DNA from: CAWGUU01 sp963825765
GTDB lineage: Bacteria > Actinomycetota > Acidimicrobiia > Acidimicrobiales > AC-14
Reading direction: 5' to 3'
Assembly (NCBI GenBank): GCA_963825765.1
Contig: CAWGUU010000003.1
Location: 248,001 to 312,000, forward strand
DNA: 64,000 nucleotides
Part shown: piece by piece, positions 1 through 7,778 of the stretch
Numbering within the stretch: the stretch's first letter is position 1
Layout of the letters: each line of letters starts with the position of its first letter
Position numbers and translations under genes: made by a program
The notes under the pieces: generated by a model
Told to the model about the DNA's origin: nothing
The model's input: the letters and a program-made list of their open reading frames with translations, nothing else
Database searches by the model: none

Positions 1-425
1 CCGCCCTCCTCCGAGAGGAGGTCGACCGCCAGCGCCGAGTAGCCGTCGCCGGCCAGACGGGCGGCCACCGACTTGATGTGGTCGGTGAGTCCACGGTTCT
101 CGTGGATCACGAGCACGGCACCCTTGGGGTTTGCGGCCGGGGCCCAGGCTCCGGTCAGGGGGACGGTGCGCCCGCTTGCATAGGTGATCGCCTCGGTGGC
201 CGCGGCGCCGGCGGCGGTGGTTGCCGGAGTCGACGTTGCCGGATTCTGGGTGGACGGGGTCTGGGCCTCGTTGCCGTCGTCGCCGCACGCGGCCAGCAGG
301 GTTGAGGCGGCCATGGCCGACAGGCCCATCATCCCGAGGCGGCGGAGCGCCTCCCGCCGGGTGATGGCACCTGCGACACAGTCTTCGGCGACCTCTTCGA
401 CAAGGTAACGCTGGTAATGGTCCAT
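1..425 (-). CDS. Dienelactone hydrolase family lipoprotein, N-terminal part (gene runs off the window)
   Basis: Translation from the ATG at 425 runs leftward and stays open to base 1, so only the first ~141 residues are seen. An RR pair at residues 23-24 (TRREALRR) precedes a hydrophobic stretch ending in LLAAC (Cys47), which looks like a Tat-type lipoprotein signal. A Thr/Pro/Ala linker follows, and then GAVLVIHENRGL at about residue 99, the first strand and turn of the dienelactone hydrolase alpha/beta-hydrolase fold. The catalytic Cys/Ser, Asp and His would lie outside the window. It is probably an exported, membrane-anchored esterase or hydrolase of unknown substrate. TACCAT lies 5 nt before the ATG, so the mRNA may be leaderless. 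Confidence 0.8.
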   Translation of the reverse strand, partial: MDHYQRYLVEEVAEDCVAGAITRREALRRLGMMGLSAMAASTLLAACGDDGNEAQTPSTQNPATSTPATTAAGAAATEAITYASGRTVPLTGAWAPAANPKGAVLVIHENRGLTDHIKSVAARLAGDGYSALAVDLLSEEG

Positions 426-526
426 GCCCGATGGTACGCACCGGGCACACATTCGGATTGGTCGCCGGGCGAGTGGTCGGCCGACCGCGCTGTGTGAGAT
501 CCGCCGGATCGGGGAACGTACGAACC

Positions 527-796
527 ATGACTGCAGACGCATGGTTGTGGGTCATCATCGTGTGGTTCGTCGTCGGTTTGATCGTGGGAGGCATCGCCCG
601 CCTGCTCGTCCCCGGTCCGACACCCCTCGGTCTCCTGGGCACCGCCGGCGCCGGTGTGGCCGGGGCCATCGGCGCCGGGTTCGTGGGGCAGTTGCTGTTC
701 GGGCCGGGCTTCACACCGGGGTGGATCGCCTCCATCATCGGCGCGGTGATCGTCGTGGCCCTGGTGACCCGCCGCCGCCGCGAGTACTACTACTGA
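527..796 (+). CDS. GlsB/YeaQ/YmgE family membrane protein
   Basis: An 89-residue, almost wholly hydrophobic protein starting MTADAWLWVI. It has three glycine-rich membrane segments and the family pattern GLIVGGIARLLVPGPTP followed by GLLGTAGAGVAGAIGAGFVG. It ends in a basic and tyrosine tail (RRRREYYY). The family (transglycosylase-associated / stress-response membrane proteins) has no proven biochemical role. An in-frame start exists at 431, but the ATG at 527 has a purine-rich GGGGA about 10 nt upstream and matches the usual family length. A second member is encoded at 34476-34727. It stands alone on the plus strand, divergent from the hydrolase on its left. Confidence 0.85.
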   Translation: MTADAWLWVIIVWFVVGLIVGGIARLLVPGPTPLGLLGTAGAGVAGAIGAGFVGQLLFGPGFTPGWIASIIGAVIVVALVTRRRREYYY

Positions 797-813
797 ACCT
801 GCCCCACCGGTAT

Positions 814-829
814 ACGAACGTCAGTTCGT
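814..829. promoter_or_regulatory. LexA/SOS-box-like palindrome
   Basis: ACGAAC-GTCA-GTTCGT is a perfect 6-bp inverted repeat with a 4-bp centre. The core CGAAC-N4-GTTCG agrees with the actinobacterial LexA box (TCGAAC-N4-GTTCGA) except for the outermost pair. It lies where the -35 element of the promoter for the radical SAM gene should be (-10 TAGGCT at 838-843, ATG at 851), a position suited to repression. Confidence 0.55.
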
Positions 830-850
830 CCAGCGGCTAGGCTGGCCACA

Positions 851-1867
851 ATGCGGTGGCGCCTGGACGGTGACGGGGACCAGCCCCACCTCTTCGAGGA
901 GGAGGTGGAGCGCCACGTCGGCCGCGGCGAGTTCCGGGGCATGGAGTTCCTCCACGTCAAGGCCGGCCGCATCATCAACGAGGTCCCCAAGGCCTCGCAG
1001 CTCCCCTTCCGGTACACGATCAACGCGTACCGGGGATGCAGCCACGCCTGCGTCTACTGCTTCGCCCGGCCGACGCACACCTACCTCGACCTCGACTCCG
1101 GCCACGACTTCGACAGCAAGATCGTGGTCAAGGTCAACGCCGTCGAACGGGTGCGGGCCGAGCTGGCGCCGGGTCGGTGGGCCGGCGACCACATCGCCAT
1201 GGGCACCAACACCGACCCCTACCAGCGGTGCGAGGGCAAGTACCACCTGACCCGGGGCATCGTCGAGGTCCTGTCGGAGGCGTCGAACTCGTTCTCGATC
1301 CTCACCAAGTCCACGCTCATCCTGCGCGACCTCGACCTGCTGGCGGAGGCGGCGAAGCGCACCGACGTGTGGGCCGCCTTCTCCATCGGCACCCTCGACG
1401 AGGAGGTCTGGAAGCTCACCGAGCCGGGCACCCCCCATCCCCTCCGGCGGGTGGACGCCGTGGCCAGGCTGAACGAGGCGGGTGTGCGCTGCGGCGTGCT
1501 GATTGCCCCGGTCCTGCCCGGTCTGTCCGACTCCCCCGACCAGCTCGAGGCGGTGGTGAAGGCATGCGTCGAGGCCGGCGCGCGGTCGATCTCGACGATC
1601 CTGCTCCACCTGCGGCCCGGCGTGAAGGAGCACTACCTGGGCTGGCTGGGCGACGCCCGTCCCGACCTGCTGGCCCGGTACGACGAGCTCTACCCCCGCG
1701 CCTACGCCCCCAAGGACGCCCAGCGGCGACTCAGCGCGCTCGTGGCCCAGCTCGTCGAGCGCCACGGCGGCCGCAGCACCCGTCCCGAGCACGCCCGCAG
1801 CTCGTCGCCGCCGAAACCTCGGCCGCCGGTTCCGACCGCGGCCCGCCAGCTGGGACTCGAGCTCTAG
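851..1867 (+). CDS. Rv2578c-family radical SAM protein (SplB-like)
   Basis: This 338-residue protein carries the cluster motif CSHACVYC (Cys63, Cys67, Cys70), which binds the SAM-coordinating [4Fe-4S]. YCFARPTHTYL follows, as is usual in the Rv2578c/COG1533 group. Later segments (MGTNTDPYQRCE, TKSTLILRDLDLL, LIAPVLPGLSD) give the TIM-barrel strands. The C-terminal ~25 residues are a Pro/Ala-rich tail. The reaction is unknown; relatives resemble spore photoproduct lyase. TAGGCT at 838-843 lies 7 nt before the ATG, implying a leaderless mRNA, and a LexA-like box covers the -35 region, which would suit a DNA-damage role (inference). Its stop codon overlaps the convergent FNT gene at CTAG. Confidence 0.88.
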   Translation: MRWRLDGDGDQPHLFEEEVERHVGRGEFRGMEFLHVKAGRIINEVPKASQLPFRYTINAYRGCSHACVYCFARPTHTYLDLDSGHDFDSKIVVKVNAVERVRAELAPGRWAGDHIAMGTNTDPYQRCEGKYHLTRGIVEVLSEASNSFSILTKSTLILRDLDLLAEAAKRTDVWAAFSIGTLDEEVWKLTEPGTPHPLRRVDAVARLNEAGVRCGVLIAPVLPGLSDSPDQLEAVVKACVEAGARSISTILLHLRPGVKEHYLGWLGDARPDLLARYDELYPRAYAPKDAQRRLSALVAQLVERHGGRSTRPEHARSSSPPKPRPPVPTAARQLGLEL

Positions 1868-2715
1868 GAGCCCTCGGGTGACACGCCCCGGGGCATCACC
1901 AGGCCCGAAGGGTGCTCTTCATCGTCGTCGGGGCGGGCTTCGCCGGGACCCCGGCGGCGCTCCTCCTCGACCTTGGCCCTACCCACCTGCACGATGCGGA
2001 CCAGGGTGACCAGGCCCATCCCGCCGACCATGTTGGCGAGGGCGGCCCATGCCGCCGCACCCAACCAGTCGAGGTAGCCGAACGGGGCGCCGGCGTGGAG
2101 GGCGGCGAACATCACCAGCGACAGGACGATGGCGTGGTTCATCTTGGCCGCCGCCAGCAGGAAGCCGGCCGACGCGGCGGCGGTGAGCTTGCCGACGACC
2201 GCGTCGGTGCTCGTGACCATCCACGTCATGAGCGTGATCACCATGCCGGCGACGACCCCGGCGGCGAACGACTTCAGGTTGATCCCGAGCTCGGCGTAGT
2301 GGGTGGCGACCTCGACCCCGGTCTGGTGCAGGTCCGGGAACCCGAGCATCACCAGGCCGGTGAAGACCCAGCCGCCGAGGAGGTTCATGCCGGCCGTCCC
2401 CGCCCACAGCCGCAGCAGGGATCGCAGGGAGGACTTGCCGGCCACGACGGTGGTCACCGGCACGAGGAAGTTCTCGGTGAACAGCTCGCTCTTGGCCAGG
2501 GTCAGGGCGATGAAACCGATGCTGAAGGCAAGCGAGGCCAGCAGCTCGTTGCCGGTGGCCTCCAGCACGACCAGCAGGGCGAGGACCCCGACTCCGACGT
2601 CGAAGCCTCCGACCGTGCCGGTGGCCAGCAGCTCGGGCAACGAACGACCGAGCCGCCGCTTGCCCTCGTCGATCGACTTCTCGAACGCCGTTTGTACCGA
2701 CTCGGAATCCGACAT
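1864..2715 (-). CDS. Formate/nitrite transporter (FNT) family channel
   Basis: 283 residues with about six hydrophobic segments arranged as in the pentameric FNT channels. Recognisable parts are the N-terminal SVQTAFEKSIDEG helix, SIGFIALTLAKSELFTENFLVPV (the FNT signature loop region), and AAAKMNHAIVLSL, which contains the central-pore histidine. The last ~40 residues are a charged cytoplasmic tail. It moves small monovalent anions (formate, nitrite or similar) across the inner membrane; the substrate cannot be told from sequence. It lies 11 nt after an acidic small protein gene on the same strand, so the two probably share a transcript. Its 3' end overlaps the radical SAM gene by 4 bases. 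Confidence 0.88.
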   Translation of the reverse strand: MSDSESVQTAFEKSIDEGKRRLGRSLPELLATGTVGGFDVGVGVLALLVVLEATGNELLASLAFSIGFIALTLAKSELFTENFLVPVTTVVAGKSSLRSLLRLWAGTAGMNLLGGWVFTGLVMLGFPDLHQTGVEVATHYAELGINLKSFAAGVVAGMVITLMTWMVTSTDAVVGKLTAAASAGFLLAAAKMNHAIVLSLVMFAALHAGAPFGYLDWLGAAAWAALANMVGGMGLVTLVRIVQVGRAKVEEERRRGPGEARPDDDEEHPSGLVMPRGVSPEGS

Positions 2716-2726
2716 GGGCCGGCCGC

Positions 2727-3053
2727 TCAGCCGGGAGGAGCGATGGTCTGGTCGTCGTCCGCGTTGTCGGTGTCGGCTCGGTCCTCGACCTCGTCGTCGG
2801 TGGCCCCATCGTCGGCCTCGACCTCGTCGTCGGTCGGCCCCTCGTCGGTGGGCCCGTCGTCGGCCTTGTCGTCGTCGGCGTGGCCGTCGTTCTCCCGGGC
2901 CATGGCCCCGCTGTCGACGAAGGACGGGCCGCCCTCGTAGCCGACGGCGTCCTCGGCGGCGGTCCGGGCCTCCCGGATGTGCTCGTCGAGCTCCTCCAGC
3001 AGGCGGGGATCGGGGGACGTGGCGTCGGTGTTCGACGGTTCCGGGTCGCTCAT
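2727..3053 (-). CDS. Acidic, disordered hypothetical protein
   Basis: A 108-residue protein of unknown function. The first ~50 residues form a possible amphipathic helix (RLLEELDEHIREARTAAEDA). The rest is low-complexity, dominated by Asp, Glu, Thr and Ala, with repeated TDDEVE-type units. It has no signal peptide or membrane segment. It starts 11 nt upstream of the FNT channel gene and is probably co-transcribed with it. A similar MSD-starting, acidic, disordered protein is encoded at 18687-19013. The GC-rich D/E codons can make spurious frames, so existence is likely but not certain. Confidence 0.6.
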   Translation of the reverse strand: MSDPEPSNTDATSPDPRLLEELDEHIREARTAAEDAVGYEGGPSFVDSGAMARENDGHADDDKADDGPTDEGPTDDEVEADDGATDDEVEDRADTDNADDDQTIAPPG

Positions 3054-3079
3054 GCCCCCGGTCCTACCCAGATTCGGCC

Positions 3080-3313
3080 TTACCCAGTTTCATCCGTTGC
3101 GCCTCCGGCTGACCCGCCGGAGCCCGGCCGCTCGCGCCCCGCTCCCCGGGGGCGGGCGGCCAGCAGGCCGGCCAGGCCCACGACGATCAGCAGCGCCGGC
3201 CACAGCCATCCGGCGGCGCTCCCGGTCCCCTGGCCGAGGAACCCGAGCAGGGCCACACCGACGAAGAAGATCCCGGCCATCAACGACAGGGGGTCGAGGT
3301 CATGCCGCGGCAC
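3080..3313 (-). CDS. Small two-helix membrane protein next to PspC gene
   Basis: A 77-residue protein from a GTG at 3313 (VPRHDLDPLSLMAGIFFVG). The start overlaps the end of the PspC-domain gene by 14 bases, which supports translational coupling. The stretch HDLDPLSL followed by two hydrophobic helices (MAGIFFVGVALLGFL; LWPALLIVVGLAGLLA) is typical of small actinobacterial membrane proteins found beside PspC/LiaF-like genes. A Gly/Arg-rich tail follows. It probably acts at the membrane together with the PspC protein. An ATG 9 codons further in (MAGIFF) is the alternative start. Confidence 0.65.
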   Translation of the reverse strand: MPRHDLDPLSLMAGIFFVGVALLGFLGQGTGSAAGWLWPALLIVVGLAGLLAARPRGAGRERPGSGGSAGGATDETG

Positions 3314-4727
3314 GTCGCACCTCCAGCTCTCCGACGCCCACCTGGGCGTCCAACACAAGTCGGCCGCCACCCTCGCGACCCGGGACAACTACGTCCTGCC
3401 TCACCGCCGTCCCCTCCCAGGACCGTCCGAAAAGCTCGAGGTTCCCGGCGTTGACCCTGCCGTCGAGCTCGACCTCGGCGCCGGCCGGCACCACCACCAC
3501 CAGGTGCCCGATGGCGACGACGGCGTCGACCTCGATCGTCGTCCCCGTCGTGCCTGGCGCAGCAGCCAGATCGATCTGACGCAGGTCGATGATCATCTCG
3601 CCCGCCGCCAGCTGGTAGGGCGACCGCAGGTCGGCGACGGTAGCCGGGTTGTAGACCCGGTTCCCCGTCCCGCCGGCGATCGGGACGTCGAGGATCACGG
3701 CGCCGCCCAGGGCCATCGACAGGAGCAGGCCCACAGGAATGAGCCAGCGGGCTCGTCCCATCCACGTCCCGACGACGAGGGCCAGTCCGACCACCAGCAC
3801 CGACAGGGCGAGGCCGGTCACCAGCGACGCGCCGGCCAGCACGAGGATCCCGGCCTGGATGGCCAGGACGCTGAAGGTGACCGCCACCAGCACCGAGCGG
3901 GGCTTGGGGGGCTTGGGCGCCCGGGCCGGCCGGGGCGGGGCCATCACCGGCGGCGGGATGGGCGGCCAGGCGGCCATGGCGGTCGGCGGCGACGGATCGG
4001 GCGGAACCGGCCGGGGCGGCCAGGCGGGCATCGGCGCGGTCGTCGCCACGAACGGGTCGGGCCCCGCCGGCGGCGCAGCCGGCGGGGCGGTCGGGTCGAG
4101 CTCCACCGCCGCCGAGCCGGTGGGTGACTCGGCGGCGGTGGTGTCCCCTGCGAGGGATGGGGACGGGTCGGGCGCAGGTTCGCCGGGCGATTCCGAAGGC
4201 GGGTAGCGCGATTCCGGAGGCGGGGCGGGCGGAAGCTTCCCGGCGTTGCGGCGGGACCAGAGGAAGGCTGCGCCGAGCCCGACGAGCACGACCCCCAACG
4301 TCACGTCGCCGTCCCCGCCATCGGTGATCTGGTTGAGCAGGATGATCAGGCCGATGCCCGCCACAAGGGCGGCCACCGCCTTGCGGGTCCGGTCCGGGCC
4401 CATCCACTTCAGGCCGGTCATGTCGCCGGCCCGGCCGCCGATCACACCACCCTGGTCGTCGGGGATCAGTGCCCAACCCACCAGGTAGAGGAGGATCCCG
4501 GTGCCGCCGGCGAGGGCGAGCACCACGAAGGCCACACGGATGACGATCGGGTCGACTGCGAAGTGCCGTCCCAGCCCGCCGCACAGCCCGGAGACCACCT
4601 TGTCCTGGGTCGAGCGGGTGAGGCGGGTCAGCGGAGGGGGGCCAGGTGGGGGCCCGCCAGAAGGGGGCCCGCCAGAGGGAGGTGATCCGGCAGACGGAGG
4701 CACGTCGTTGTCCTGTGCGGTTTGCAT
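3300..4727 (-). CDS. PspC-domain protein with LiaF-like C-terminus
   Basis: 475 residues. After a Pro/Gly-rich start (PPSGGPPSGGPPPG, built from a 15-bp tandem repeat at 4648-4677), residues ~35-95 form a PspC domain (STQDKVVSGLCGGLGRHFAVDP, then a membrane helix ending YLVGWALIP). More membrane helices follow, then a Pro/Ala-rich linker, three further helices, and a C-terminal beta-rich domain with repeated hydrophobic/Gly strands (IGHLVVVVPAGAEVELDGRVNAG), like LiaF/DUF2154-type toast-rack sensors. It is likely part of an envelope-stress sensing module with the PspC-histidine kinase transcribed divergently. CATTGT lies 6 nt upstream of the ATG at 4727, so the message is probably leaderless. 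Confidence 0.82.
   Translation of the reverse strand: MQTAQDNDVPPSAGSPPSGGPPSGGPPPGPPPLTRLTRSTQDKVVSGLCGGLGRHFAVDPIVIRVAFVVLALAGGTGILLYLVGWALIPDDQGGVIGGRAGDMTGLKWMGPDRTRKAVAALVAGIGLIILLNQITDGGDGDVTLGVVLVGLGAAFLWSRRNAGKLPPAPPPESRYPPSESPGEPAPDPSPSLAGDTTAAESPTGSAAVELDPTAPPAAPPAGPDPFVATTAPMPAWPPRPVPPDPSPPTAMAAWPPIPPPVMAPPRPARAPKPPKPRSVLVAVTFSVLAIQAGILVLAGASLVTGLALSVLVVGLALVVGTWMGRARWLIPVGLLLSMALGGAVILDVPIAGGTGNRVYNPATVADLRSPYQLAAGEMIIDLRQIDLAAAPGTTGTTIEVDAVVAIGHLVVVVPAGAEVELDGRVNAGNLELFGRSWEGTAVRQDVVVPGREGGGRLVLDAQVGVGELEVRRAAA
4648..4677 (+). repeat. 15-bp tandem repeat inside the PspC gene
   Basis: Two copies of GGGGGCCCGCCAGA(A/G) at 4648-4662 and 4663-4677. On the minus strand they encode the SGGPP repeats of the N-terminal linker. 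Confidence 0.85.
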
Positions 4728-4861
4728 GAGGCAACAATGCGCCCACCGATGCCCACCGCCAATCCGGGACATCCCTGGCCCGACCCGCACCCGCACGGAC
4801 CCCGTCCTCCGTGCCTGTCCCCGTGGCCGTGCCCGAGCGCCCATGGGATCATCGGTTCACA

Positions 4862-6124
4862 GTGACCGACGCGTCCACCGCCTCCCCAGGGCCACCGGCC
4901 CGGCCGAAGCTCGCCCGCAGCCGGGAGGGGCGGATCGTCGCCGGCGTCTGTGCCGGGCTGGCCCGGTACACGGGGCTCAACCCGCTTGTCGTCCGCCTCG
5001 GAGCGGCAGCCCTGACCCTCGCCGGGGGGCTCGGCGCCGTGCTCTACGTGGCGGCGTGGCTGCTACTGCCGCTGGAGGGCGACGACCAGTCGATGGCGGC
5101 ATCGGCCCTCCGCGACCGGCGCTTCGACCCTACCGAGATCGTGGCCGTCGGCGCGGTGGTGCTGGGCGGCCTGCTGCTCCTGCGCTCGACGGGGATCTGG
5201 TTCGGCGACGCCATCGTGTGGCCGGTCGTGCTGTCGATGGTGGGCCTGGCCGTCATCTGGCGGCAGGCGGGCGACGACGACAGGCCCTCGCTGCTGCGGG
5301 TGGTCGACCGCCTGGGCGGGACCTCGGCGAACCCCGCCCCCGACGTCCGCTCCCGCCGGGCGGCGCTGGCCAGGGTGGTGGGTGGCGTCGGACTCGTCGT
5401 CGCCGGGATCGGGATGTTCCTGGCCGCCAGCGACGCCTTCTCCGCCGTGCGCCAGGGCGTGCTGGCCACCGCCGGCATCATCGCCGGGCTCGCGCTCATC
5501 ACCGGCCCGTTCTGGCTGCGCATGGGCCGTGACCTGACCCGGGAGCGCCGGGAGCGCATCCGCTCCGAGGAGCGGGCCGACGTGGCCGCCCACCTGCACG
5601 ACTCCGTGCTCCAGACCTTGGCCCTCATCCAGCGCAACGCCGACGACCCGCGGGCGGTGGTCACCATGGCCCGGCGCCAGGAACGGGAGCTGCGCAGCTG
5701 GCTGTACGAGCACACCGATGCGATGCCCGGACCCGACACCCTCGCCGCGGCGGTGACCCGGGTCGCCGAAGCAGTCGAGGCCGACCACGGGGTGACATTC
5801 GAGGTCGTCGCCGTCGGGGACTGCGCGCTGGACGAGCGCCTCGCCGCCCTGGTGGCCGCCGCCCGGGAGGCGATGGTGAACGCGGCCCGGTGGTCGGGAG
5901 CCGGCTCGGTGTCGGTCTACTGCGAGGTGGCACCGGACGAGGTCAAGGTCTTCGTGCGCGACTGGGGCGCCGGCTTCGACCCGGAGGCGGTGCCCGCCGA
6001 CCGCCACGGCGTGCGCGAGTCGATCACCGGGCGCATGGCCCGACACGGCGGCGAGGCGGTGGTGCGCACCGCTCCGGGCGAGGGCACCGAGGTCCAGGTG
6101 CGGGTGGCGAGGGTGACCCAATGA
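4862..6124 (+). CDS. PspC-fused sensor histidine kinase (NarL family)
   Basis: 420 residues from the GTG at 4862 (VTDASTASPG). A PspC domain at ~15-72 (SREGRIVAGVCAGLARYTG, then a membrane helix) is followed by about four more membrane helices. The dimerisation helix ADVAAHLHDSVLQTL has phospho-accepting His246. The HATPase N box is AREAMVNAARWSG and the G box is DWGAGFDP. The protein should autophosphorylate and pass phosphate to the NarL-type regulator whose ATG overlaps its stop (ATGA at 6121). Placing PspC on a kinase and on the divergent LiaF-like protein suggests both watch the same envelope signal. The in-frame ATG-like start at 4811 would run into the divergent promoter. Confidence 0.88.
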   Translation: MTDASTASPGPPARPKLARSREGRIVAGVCAGLARYTGLNPLVVRLGAAALTLAGGLGAVLYVAAWLLLPLEGDDQSMAASALRDRRFDPTEIVAVGAVVLGGLLLLRSTGIWFGDAIVWPVVLSMVGLAVIWRQAGDDDRPSLLRVVDRLGGTSANPAPDVRSRRAALARVVGGVGLVVAGIGMFLAASDAFSAVRQGVLATAGIIAGLALITGPFWLRMGRDLTRERRERIRSEERADVAAHLHDSVLQTLALIQRNADDPRAVVTMARRQERELRSWLYEHTDAMPGPDTLAAAVTRVAEAVEADHGVTFEVVAVGDCALDERLAALVAAAREAMVNAARWSGAGSVSVYCEVAPDEVKVFVRDWGAGFDPEAVPADRHGVRESITGRMARHGGEAVVRTAPGEGTEVQVRVARVTQ

Positions 6125-6765
6125 CCGAGTTGCAGCTGCGCGTGTTCCTCGTGGACGACCACGAGCTGTTCCGATCGGGCGTCCGGGTCGAGCTGGGCGA
6201 CGACTTCGACGTGGTCGGCGAGGCGTCGGAGGTCGACGCCGCGGTGGACATGATCCTGGAGCGCCGGCCCGACGTGGTCCTGCTCGACGTCCACCTTCCG
6301 GGCGGCGGTGGCCGGGAGGTGGCCCGCCGGGTCGTGGCCGTCGCCCCCGACGTCTGCTTCCTGGCCCTGTCGGTGTCGGACGCGGCCGAGGACGTCATCG
6401 GCGTCATCCGGGCCGGCGCCCGCGGCTACGTGACCAAGACCATCTCCGGGCCGGAGCTGTGCGACGCCATCCGCCGCGTGGCCGACGGCGACGCCGTCTT
6501 CTCCCGTCGCCTGGCCGGCTTCGTGCTCGACGCCTTCTCCGCCGGGCTCGGACCCGCCGACGACCCCGAGGTCGACCAGCTCACCGCCCGCGAGCAGGAG
6601 GTTCTCCGGCTGATCGCCCGCGGCTACCCCTACAAGGCGGTGGCCAGGGAGCTGAACATCTCGGCCCGCACGGTGGAGACGCACGTCTCGTCGGTCCTGC
6701 ACAAGCTCCAGCTGTCCAACCGCCACGAGCTGACCCGCTGGGCCAACGAGCGCCGCCTCATCTGA
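6121..6765 (+). CDS. NarL/LuxR-type response regulator
   Basis: 214 residues. The receiver domain has the acidic pair VDD (residues 11-13), phospho-acceptor Asp56 in VVLLDVHLPG and conserved Lys106 (YVTKTISG). The C-terminal LuxR-type helix-turn-helix covers about residues 155-205 (LTAREQEVLRLIARGYPYKAVARELNIS cut here into its two halves, LTAREQEVL and VARELNISARTVETHVSSV). The start overlaps the kinase stop by ATGA. It is the cognate regulator of the PspC-kinase and likely controls this locus and other envelope genes. The targets cannot be read from the window. Confidence 0.93.
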   Translation: MTELQLRVFLVDDHELFRSGVRVELGDDFDVVGEASEVDAAVDMILERRPDVVLLDVHLPGGGGREVARRVVAVAPDVCFLALSVSDAAEDVIGVIRAGARGYVTKTISGPELCDAIRRVADGDAVFSRRLAGFVLDAFSAGLGPADDPEVDQLTAREQEVLRLIARGYPYKAVARELNISARTVETHVSSVLHKLQLSNRHELTRWANERRLI

Positions 6766-7761
6766 CCCGATTCCGTAACGCACCGCGTCGGCCGGCTGGA
6801 ACGGACCGGATCCCACGAGACCGGAGGGGCCGGCAGCGGCGAGGCCCACCTCCCCTCGCAGGGGTCGGTCACGCTGACCGGCGCGGCGCGGTTCGCAGAT
6901 GAGACCAGGCGGCACCTGCTTGTCACCAACGCCGCCAGCGACGACCTCAGCGTCTTCGCTGTCGCGGACGGCGGCGCCAGCCTCGAGCTGCTGGGCCGGT
7001 GGCCGGCGGGATCGTCGCCCAGGAGCGTCGCCGAGCACGACGGCCTCGTCTACGTGCTCAGCACCGGCAAGCCCGGCGTGGTCGGGCTGCGCCTGACCGC
7101 AGTCGGCGGCCTGGAACCGATCGCCGGCGGCGACACCGCCCTGCCGTCGGCCGACGCCGATCCGGCGCAGGTCGGCTTCGTCCCCGACGGCTCGGCGGTG
7201 ATCGTCACCGACCGGGCGGCCGACGCCATCCTCTCGTTCCCGATCGGCGCGGACGGCTCGCCCGGGTCGCCGGAGGAGTTGGCGTCGTCGGGCCCCACGC
7301 CCTACGGGTTCGCGTGCACGGCGGCCGGGACCCTCGTCGTCACCGAGGCCTTCGCGGCCCGTAAGGGCGAAGCGGCCGTCTCGTCCTACAGGGTGGAGGG
7401 GGCCCGCCTCACGCCGGTGACCCGGTCGGCAGGGAACGGGCGCAGCGAGATCTGCTGGGCGGTCGCCACCGACGACGGGCGCTGGGCCTTCACCACCAAC
7501 TTCGCCGACGGCGCCGTGTCCCGGTACGCGATCGGCTCGGACGGGAGCGTCACGCTCGACGACCCCGCCGCGGGCGTGACGGTCGACGGACGACCGGGCC
7601 TCCGGGACGAGGCGCTCAGCGCCGGGAGCGGCTATCTGTACGCCCTGGACGCCGACTCCGGCTCCGTGTTCGGCTGGGCGGTGGGCGACGACGGGTCACT
7701 CTGGCCGATCGGGTCCTGGGACGGGCTGCCGCCGACTGCCGCCGGCCTGGCCGCCATCTGA
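6766..7761 (+). pseudogene. Lactonase-family beta-propeller, 5'-truncated
   Basis: The frame that is open directly after the response-regulator stop reads GRLERTGSHETGGAGSG, then HLPSQGSVTL and RRHLLVTNAASDDLSVFAV. These are first- and second-blade segments of the YbhE/6-phosphogluconolactonase-like beta-propeller family. The blade repeats continue to the stop at 7761. No ATG, GTG or TTG exists in this frame until a GTG at 7054, inside a blade, and the usual ~35 N-terminal residues are missing because the response-regulator gene sits there. So the 5' end has been lost, or translation starts at a CTG (6796) or by read-through. A 235-residue product from 7054 would be an incomplete propeller. 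Codon use stays normal, so the loss may be recent. Confidence 0.7.
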
Positions 7762-7778
7762 GGCGGGGCGGGGCGCGG

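Noticed and set aside
790..1792. Long minus-strand open frames opposite the radical SAM gene
   Set aside because: They are antisense shadows caused by high third-position GC; the plus-strand frame has the radical SAM motif and normal codon use.
1912..2940. 342-residue plus-strand frame over the FNT gene
   Set aside because: Composition (His/Asp/Gly/Gln-rich, no family pattern) is that of an antisense frame; the FNT protein is clear on the other strand.
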